Assembly (NCBI GenBank): GCA_021731385.1
Contig: JAKFXM010000199.1
Coordinates: forward strand, 1-16,909
DNA length: 16,909 nucleotides
Direction: 5' to 3'
Source: Methanobacteriota archaeon
GTDB lineage: Archaea; Altiarchaeota; Altiarchaeia; IMC4; QMZM01
Translations under genes and position numbers: made by a program
In this document: in pieces, positions 12,112-16,909 of the stretch
Position numbering within the stretch: position 1 is the first letter of the stretch
How the letters are laid out: each line of letters starts with the position of its first letter
Notes under the pieces: model-generated
The model's input: only the letters and a program-made list of their open reading frames with translations
What the model was told of the DNA's origin: nothing
Database searches by the model: none

Positions 12112-12903
12112 TCATCCGGGTAGAGAAAATGAGGGCAGGACCGAATCCCTTATTCCGGGTCCGATCCCAAGTATAAAAATCAGGATTTTGATAACTGTAT
12201 ATATGTTTTTTCGTTGTTTTCCTGCATCTTTTTCTTCAATGTACCATCTTTCAATCATGTACAAAACAAACAATACAACGACCAGTTTAAGAGGTATCAT
12301 TATTACGGCATTATTCCCTGCAAGTGATATAAGATATCTCGGCAGTAAATGCTCTTCATCAAATTTAAAATAGTTATATGCCACAAAGGTTGCAGAGCCA
12401 TCAAGAAGATGGGCAAAAATTATTAGAAGATTCTCTGCTTTGCATAAAGTTTTATTTTTTAATGCTTTCAAAATAACAAAAACAAAAAGGATAATTAAGA
12501 GTGAGATAATTATCGGATACAAAATTCTTTCGGGTCTTACGATATATGGAAGTAAATTGTATACCAAAAAAACAGAGATTGCTAATCCTGCCAGAAATGG
12601 CAAAACATAATATTCAATTTTTAGATACTTTTCGGTTAGGACCCCAAGGTAAGTAAACACAATGCCAATGAGTATTGTAACAATGTAGACCCCCGGCGTT
12701 ATGCTCCAATACTGGCTCTTTTCAAAAAATCCGACATCGGCCAATAGTCTTATTAAAATTCCAATGATAATGTATGGAGATATCAAAATAAGAAATTTTC
12801 TATCAATTTTTATTCTTCTGAATAGGAATCTCAAAAGGAATGATATTATTCCAAACAAAATTGCAAGATATATGGCATAATCCCATAAGGAGTATATCCC
12901 CAT
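12112..12903 (-). CDS. DUF63 family integral membrane protein
   Basis: 263 residues from ATG at 12903, highly hydrophobic, with about eight predicted membrane segments. It carries the DUF63 signatures HLLDGSATF (165-173) and the C-terminal GIGPGIRD (246-253), plus LIRLLADVGFF (50-60). DUF63 is an archaeal membrane family with no established biochemical role, so I assign none. A TTG start at 12924 would overlap RPA by 20 nt and add IRFWVK; the ATG gives the TAA-A-ATG junction with RPA and is preferred. Co-transcription with RPA and the secreted protein upstream is likely from spacing. Confidence 0.85.
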   Translation of the reverse strand: MGIYSLWDYAIYLAILFGIISFLLRFLFRRIKIDRKFLILISPYIIIGILIRLLADVGFFEKSQYWSITPGVYIVTILIGIVFTYLGVLTEKYLKIEYYVLPFLAGLAISVFLVYNLLPYIVRPERILYPIIISLLIILFVFVILKALKNKTLCKAENLLIIFAHLLDGSATFVAYNYFKFDEEHLLPRYLISLAGNNAVIMIPLKLVVVLFVLYMIERWYIEEKDAGKQRKNIYTVIKILIFILGIGPGIRDSVLPSFSLPG

Positions 12904-12904
12904 T

Positions 12905-14539
12905 TTAACCCAAAACCTTATCAACTATAAACTCCAGCTGTTCTGAAAAGTTGCTGTATTTCACCCTTCCGAGAAGCGATATCTCTCTATTTATTATTTT
13001 TTCCTTGGCCTGTCTAAGAGGTAAAGACTCGTCCCCACCAGATTCCCCGATTATGTTTATTATTTCCTCAGTATCAACACCCAAAATTTTCTCAGCATTC
13101 TCCCTGAAGGATATCGCCCTTATGCTCCCGGTATTATCCTCTATTAGTAATGACAGAATTATATTTGAATCCGGATTTACACTGCTGTTGCAGGATTCAC
13201 AGAACCATTCATTTCCAGTGTTTTGAACCCTCTTATTGCAGTTTGGGCATGTCATATATGTTATTTTTTTGCTGTCGTCAACATCAACAATCCTGCCGTT
13301 TATCTGGACATATCTATCATTGTTCTCAAGATTTATTATCTCCTTTGATTTTATTAGTAATCTTTCAATTTCATTTAAGGACGGCATGTCCAAATCCTGA
13401 TTCATGATAATCTCGCTATATCTTCCAACATGTACCTCTGGCTCCTCGCTAATGTTTGCCCTTGAATACGCATTTCTTATTTGGATCGCATCACCTGCCT
13501 TTAATTCCTTTGCAATTTCGGACTTTTCGTCCCATAAAACTGTTCTTATTGTTCCGGAGTCGTCTCCAAGGATAAAAGAAGCCATACTACCCTTCGCATA
13601 CGATTTCTGCTTATAGACCTGCAAAATTCTGCCAAGAACCTCAAATCCCGGCATGTTGGGTTTTATTTCAGCAATTTTAATTGGTTTGTTGCTGATCCCA
13701 TTCATGGGGGGAAGGTCAAGTTTTTTGTCGGTAATTGATATTCTACTCCTGCTACTTATCTGAAGTTCAATTGTGTTATTAATCCCATCCCGCGTGTAGG
13801 CATTCTCTATCTGAACAGTATCTCCATTGCCCAATTTTATTCTTGCAGAATCATTCCACAGAACAACCCGAATTGTTCCGGTTTCATCCTCACCAATAAA
13901 TGATGCCCTTAGTCCTATGGAGCCATCACCCCTTGAAAATTCAGTCGCAGGTCTGTATGAGGTAACCCTGCAGATTAGATCAACAGATGGCATATTGGCC
14001 TTTAATTGTTCTATCTTAAAGATATTTTCCCTGATTTCAGGAAGACTTATGTCCAATTTGGGATTGATTGTTATACTTGTCAAAGATCCTGCATGAAGTT
14101 CAACAGAGCCGTTAATGCCCCCCTTGCCATAAGCATTCCTCACCATTATAATGTCTCTCCGGTCAACCCTTTTTGCAATTTCAGCATGTGTATCCCAAAG
14201 AACAAGCCTGCCCTCCCCGGAATTATCAATGAGAATTAAACTTGCAAATTTTCCGGTGCTTCCGTCTTTTTTCTGAAATTCTTTTACAGGATAGATTATC
14301 TTTATCCTGCCCGCAATATTGAACGGCTTAAGGGGGGATATATCGGAAAGCCTGTCAAATGAAATTTTTTCATCATTCAGGATTATACCGAATTCCTTTG
14401 TAATTGCGTATATTGCCCCATAATCTGACAACAAGCCATGAGTGGCCCTTTTACGGCCATCTATCATCTCGTTTATTTCCTGCCGGGATTTTCCAGTTTC
14501 TTTTACTATCCTTTCTATTAGTATGTCAGTTTCAGTCAT
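12905..14539 (-). CDS. rpa: Replication protein A, multi-OB single-stranded DNA-binding protein
   Basis: 544 residues from ATG at 14539. After a helical N-terminus (1-60, ILIERIVKETGKSRQEINEMI), three similar OB folds occur at about 73-160, 184-270 and 295-380. Each contains a pattern like GRI...ASxIxxDxxGxIRxVLW followed by I.NAY. A fourth OB fold (about 408-500) has an embedded zinc ribbon, C431-x2-C434 and C447-x2-C450, in the order typical of archaeal RPA1. It coats single-stranded DNA in replication and repair. The 14539 start is preferred over an upstream one at 14572, which overlaps the preceding gene. It follows that gene's TAA after one base. Confidence 0.92.
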   Translation of the reverse strand: MTETDILIERIVKETGKSRQEINEMIDGRKRATHGLLSDYGAIYAITKEFGIILNDEKISFDRLSDISPLKPFNIAGRIKIIYPVKEFQKKDGSTGKFASLILIDNSGEGRLVLWDTHAEIAKRVDRRDIIMVRNAYGKGGINGSVELHAGSLTSITINPKLDISLPEIRENIFKIEQLKANMPSVDLICRVTSYRPATEFSRGDGSIGLRASFIGEDETGTIRVVLWNDSARIKLGNGDTVQIENAYTRDGINNTIELQISSRSRISITDKKLDLPPMNGISNKPIKIAEIKPNMPGFEVLGRILQVYKQKSYAKGSMASFILGDDSGTIRTVLWDEKSEIAKELKAGDAIQIRNAYSRANISEEPEVHVGRYSEIIMNQDLDMPSLNEIERLLIKSKEIINLENNDRYVQINGRIVDVDDSKKITYMTCPNCNKRVQNTGNEWFCESCNSSVNPDSNIILSLLIEDNTGSIRAISFRENAEKILGVDTEEIINIIGESGGDESLPLRQAKEKIINREISLLGRVKYSNFSEQLEFIVDKVLG

Positions 14540-14540
14540 T

Positions 14541-16385
14541 TTAGCCCTTAGCCCAGTTGTCAATTGCCTCAAGGAGTTCGAAATCGCCTACCTCGCCGTT
14601 AGCCCACTTGTTAATGTAATCTAGCAGTTCGAAATCGTCCACTGAGCCGTTGCAGGGGGTTTTGTCGCCTTTTTTCGGGCATGTTCCGGGGATTGTTGTT
14701 GATGTTGTACTGGTCGTGGTTGTTATAGTTGAAATGGTATTCTCTATCCCCGGAGTACCCCCAAGGACACTACTTATGTGCCAATTGCCGGGATCATTGG
14801 AATTTTCACCCGGATTTAGCCGTTCTAATGAATACCCATCTCCATTCCCGCCCCATGAACTACTGTAATTTACAGAATCTACAAAAACACCTTTTGAGTC
14901 CTTGAGAATTATTTTCTCACCCGCATTGCTTAGAGTAAAACCAACCCTCGCGATTGGGCAGGAAACAGGGTAGTATAGGCTAAAATTATCCAGTTTTTTT
15001 GCTAGTATAAAGAAGCCCAATGATTGAATTATATCACTGCCAGTAATATCAAATACATGGTCTGAGGGGTCTGCGATTGACCAGTTAGTCAGATTAATGG
15101 AGTTACCTGTAGGATTATATAATTCTATCCATTCGTTATATGTGCCTCCAAATTCACTGCTTGGGGCATACATAATCTCGTTTATTATAATATTCCCTGA
15201 AACAGCGAATACCATAGAGTCACAGTTATTATCTTCACTGGATTCATTAACCGAATTATTGATGTCCACGCAGACTGAGAATTTGTGAGTTCCAACAGGT
15301 ACACCTGATACGTTTCCCAGAGTTAAATTCAATGTTTCGCCAGTCTTTGGCACTTGTGTGGATAGGTCTGGTGAAAAAACATCCCATGTTTCATCATTGC
15401 TTAAATCAACACGGAGATTATAGAGGACTGTAACATCAGTGATATTGGCTCCCTGATTCTTTACCTTAGCATAAAAAGTAATTGTGTCGCCATGGATAGG
15501 ATTTTGTGGGGAGAAGTTGAGTGATTGAACAATTAGATCCGGTTGAGTAGCAGTAACCGCAGTCCCATAAACTGGCACGGGGTCAGCCCCATATACGGTC
15601 AATAATCCTGCGCTTGGGAAATCCTTTATGTAAGTACCTTTTTGACAATTCCCGGGAGTTGTGCATTCAGGAAGTGGCGACCAGTTTCCGGAGCATGAAT
15701 TCCCGGATATTGTGCCATTGCACTCAGCAGTTCCTGCAAGATTTTTTCCAGTATCATAGGAAATTGTGAGATTCCATGTGAAATTTTCAAATGATTTTAT
15801 TAAAGAGAGGTCGGGGGCTATACCATGGCCAAGGGTAATATTTCCCTGTCCTAAATACTGTGCCTCAAGTTTGGCTTTTTCAGCCAATGTCATATCAGCA
15901 GGATTTACAGAAGCAAAACTAAATGCATTTGGGGTTATATCTGCAATTCCTGTAACTGCCATCCAGAATTCCGGATCTTTGGATACCGGGAACAGGGAAC
16001 CATTTGCAATAACATGAACATAATGTGGTACGAACGGGTCAGAATAGAAGATAACAGAATTTGCCGGGCTTCCTGATTGTATAAATTCCATGCTCTTTAT
16101 CAATGGGCCCTGTAGCATGACATTTGTTATTATAGATGTGTCAAGAATTACCTGAAGAGAGCAGTTATGCTCAGCCCCCGGATTGTTCCAGATACAGGAA
16201 ATTTTTGTCCCTGATGGTGTTGGTATTAATGCAGCACTGGCATTTGCAAAAGAACATGCCATCTGGTTTAAATCACCGGCAGCACACGCCGTATTCAGAC
16301 TTGTTACATTAGTTCCAGCAGATACAAGAGATATAAATAATAACATACCCGTAGAAACAACCAATAATAGAGATTTATTTTTCAT
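14541..16385 (-). CDS. Secreted protein with CARDB and lamin-tail domains and a C-terminal DFELL repeat
   Basis: 614 residues from ATG at 16385. MKNKSLLLVVSTGMLLFISLVSAG is a signal peptide (hydrophobic core about 5-22). Residues 23-280 are Cys-containing and unassigned. A CARDB-like beta-sandwich (about 281-397) begins DLIVQSLNFSPQNPIHGD. A lamin-tail domain (about 398-550) has INEIMYAP, NEWIELYN and GDGYSLER. Then comes a Thr/Ser linker, probably glycosylated. The protein ends in two 17-residue repeats, SVDDFELLDYINKWANG and EVGDFELLEAIDNWAKG, dockerin-like or a surface-anchoring signal. It probably acts outside the cell. A longer frame to 16508 is rejected because the signal peptide would be internal and it overlaps the next gene. 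Confidence 0.82.
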   Translation of the reverse strand: MKNKSLLLVVSTGMLLFISLVSAGTNVTSLNTACAAGDLNQMACSFANASAALIPTPSGTKISCIWNNPGAEHNCSLQVILDTSIITNVMLQGPLIKSMEFIQSGSPANSVIFYSDPFVPHYVHVIANGSLFPVSKDPEFWMAVTGIADITPNAFSFASVNPADMTLAEKAKLEAQYLGQGNITLGHGIAPDLSLIKSFENFTWNLTISYDTGKNLAGTAECNGTISGNSCSGNWSPLPECTTPGNCQKGTYIKDFPSAGLLTVYGADPVPVYGTAVTATQPDLIVQSLNFSPQNPIHGDTITFYAKVKNQGANITDVTVLYNLRVDLSNDETWDVFSPDLSTQVPKTGETLNLTLGNVSGVPVGTHKFSVCVDINNSVNESSEDNNCDSMVFAVSGNIIINEIMYAPSSEFGGTYNEWIELYNPTGNSINLTNWSIADPSDHVFDITGSDIIQSLGFFILAKKLDNFSLYYPVSCPIARVGFTLSNAGEKIILKDSKGVFVDSVNYSSSWGGNGDGYSLERLNPGENSNDPGNWHISSVLGGTPGIENTISTITTTTSTTSTTIPGTCPKKGDKTPCNGSVDDFELLDYINKWANGEVGDFELLEAIDNWAKG

Positions 16386-16401
16386 TTTGAGTAATTTTTG
16401 T

Positions 16402-16413
16402 ATTAAATTATAA
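16402..16413 (-). promoter_or_regulatory. Possible TATA box for the lamin-tail/RPA/DUF63 cluster
   Basis: On the minus strand TTATAATTTAAT lies about 17-28 nt before the ATG at 16385, so a transcript starting about 25 nt downstream would be nearly leaderless. This is consistent with the absence of a Shine-Dalgarno there. Inferred from position and base content only. Confidence 0.35.
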
Positions 16414-16438
16414 TGCATGAAATTATGATAACCCCATC

Positions 16439-16906
16439 TTAGCCCGTATAGCCGCACATACCCATTCTTGGGGAGTTCACAACTGGAAGGAGCATATCCT
16501 CCCCACATTCATGATCTTTAGCGCATTTTTCGCACAACAACCCTTTCCCTTCCCATATGCACTCAGAGCATATTTCTTTAGCAGGTTTACCACAGTTGCA
16601 GCACGAAAAATCAGGAGGATTATTTCTGGCAGCTACCTTAATGCCCGTTATACTGCCTAATCTTTCAGAGATGCATGCCATGTCAAGCTGAGTAGTTGTC
16701 CCGAAATCATACTCATGAATGAATTTCGTGCTGGTAGAAATTACATTATCCAGCTGAATATTCATATTTCTATCTCCATATTCCCTTTGTGGCGATGAGC
16801 AATATTGTGAGCCCGCTATTGTAAAAGCGCTCAAATGGCCACAACATTCAAGCCATGTCTCCCTCAAGAAATCATCAATATCTTTTAGTTTAGATGAAGC
16901 GTTCAT
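16439..16906 (-). CDS. Cysteine-rich protein of unknown function, possibly pRiA4b ORF-3-like (may be 5'-truncated)
   Basis: 155 residues from ATG at 16906, three bases from the window edge, so the true start may lie outside. The N-terminus LKDIDDFLRETWLECCGHLSAFTI and the segment FIHEYDFGTTTQL resemble the YDFG motif region of the pRiA4b ORF-3-like family. The C-terminal third is a probable zinc-binding region: CCNCGKPAKEICSEC, then CEKCAKDHEC, ending LPVVNSPRMGMCGYTG. I recall this combination as a conserved hypothetical in prokaryotes but know of no proven function. It is separated from the secreted protein by 53 nt with its own possible promoter, so it may be an independent unit. Confidence 0.65.
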   Translation of the reverse strand: MNASSKLKDIDDFLRETWLECCGHLSAFTIAGSQYCSSPQREYGDRNMNIQLDNVISTSTKFIHEYDFGTTTQLDMACISERLGSITGIKVAARNNPPDFSCCNCGKPAKEICSECIWEGKGLLCEKCAKDHECGEDMLLPVVNSPRMGMCGYTG

Positions 16907-16909
16907 CTC

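Noticed and set aside
16386..16508. Longer start for the lamin-tail protein
   Set aside because: It would bury the signal peptide about 40 residues in and overlap the neighbouring gene.

Overview
The window is archaeal chromosomal DNA carrying most of the S10/spc ribosomal-protein cluster on the minus strand. Archaeal markers include eS4, the RNase P subunit Rpp29 and an SUI1-type aIF1 inside the cluster, a four-cysteine uS14, an EF-2 with a diphthamide loop, a multi-OB RPA and a DUF63 membrane protein. The lineage cannot be fixed from this sequence; an uncultivated euryarchaeal or DPANN-type archaeon is plausible.

Layout. Positions 1-141 (+) hold the 3' end of a class II aminoacyl-tRNA synthetase-like gene, probably type-2 SerRS. 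Positions 142-371 are non-coding and full of repeats. From 11923 down to 372 (-) the order is uL3, uL4, uL23, uL2, uS19, uL22, uS3, uL29, aIF1, Rpp29, uS17, uL14, uL24, eS4, uL5, uS14, uS7, EF-2. This is the usual archaeal order as far as uS14. There uS8, uL6 and the rest are replaced by uS7 and EF-2, which normally belong to another operon. Upstream, 12112-16385 (-) holds a compact cluster: a secreted lamin-tail-domain protein, RPA and a DUF63 protein. A cysteine-rich protein of unknown function lies at the right edge.

The most unusual content is a population of short palindromic elements spread through this housekeeping cluster. (i) Units with consensus CCCGA-arm-loop-arm'-GGG have a constant unpaired G and arms that differ between copies yet always pair. 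They are arrayed and apparently nested inside one another. (ii) A 54/55-bp multi-branched element occurs twice, and one arm differs in a compensatory way. (iii) Some palindromes lie in frame inside essential genes: a clean 51-nt insert in eS4, about 167 nt in the uL29 tail, and decayed units in the uS3 tail. (iv) At three gene 3' ends (SerRS-like, uL14, uL3) the last 29-45 bp of the gene is perfectly duplicated, and palindrome-rich DNA separates the copies. Together these suggest an active or recently active family of small palindromic, MITE-like elements. Some copies tolerate translation, and insertion or recombination at gene 3' ends keeps both the gene end and the junction to the next gene.
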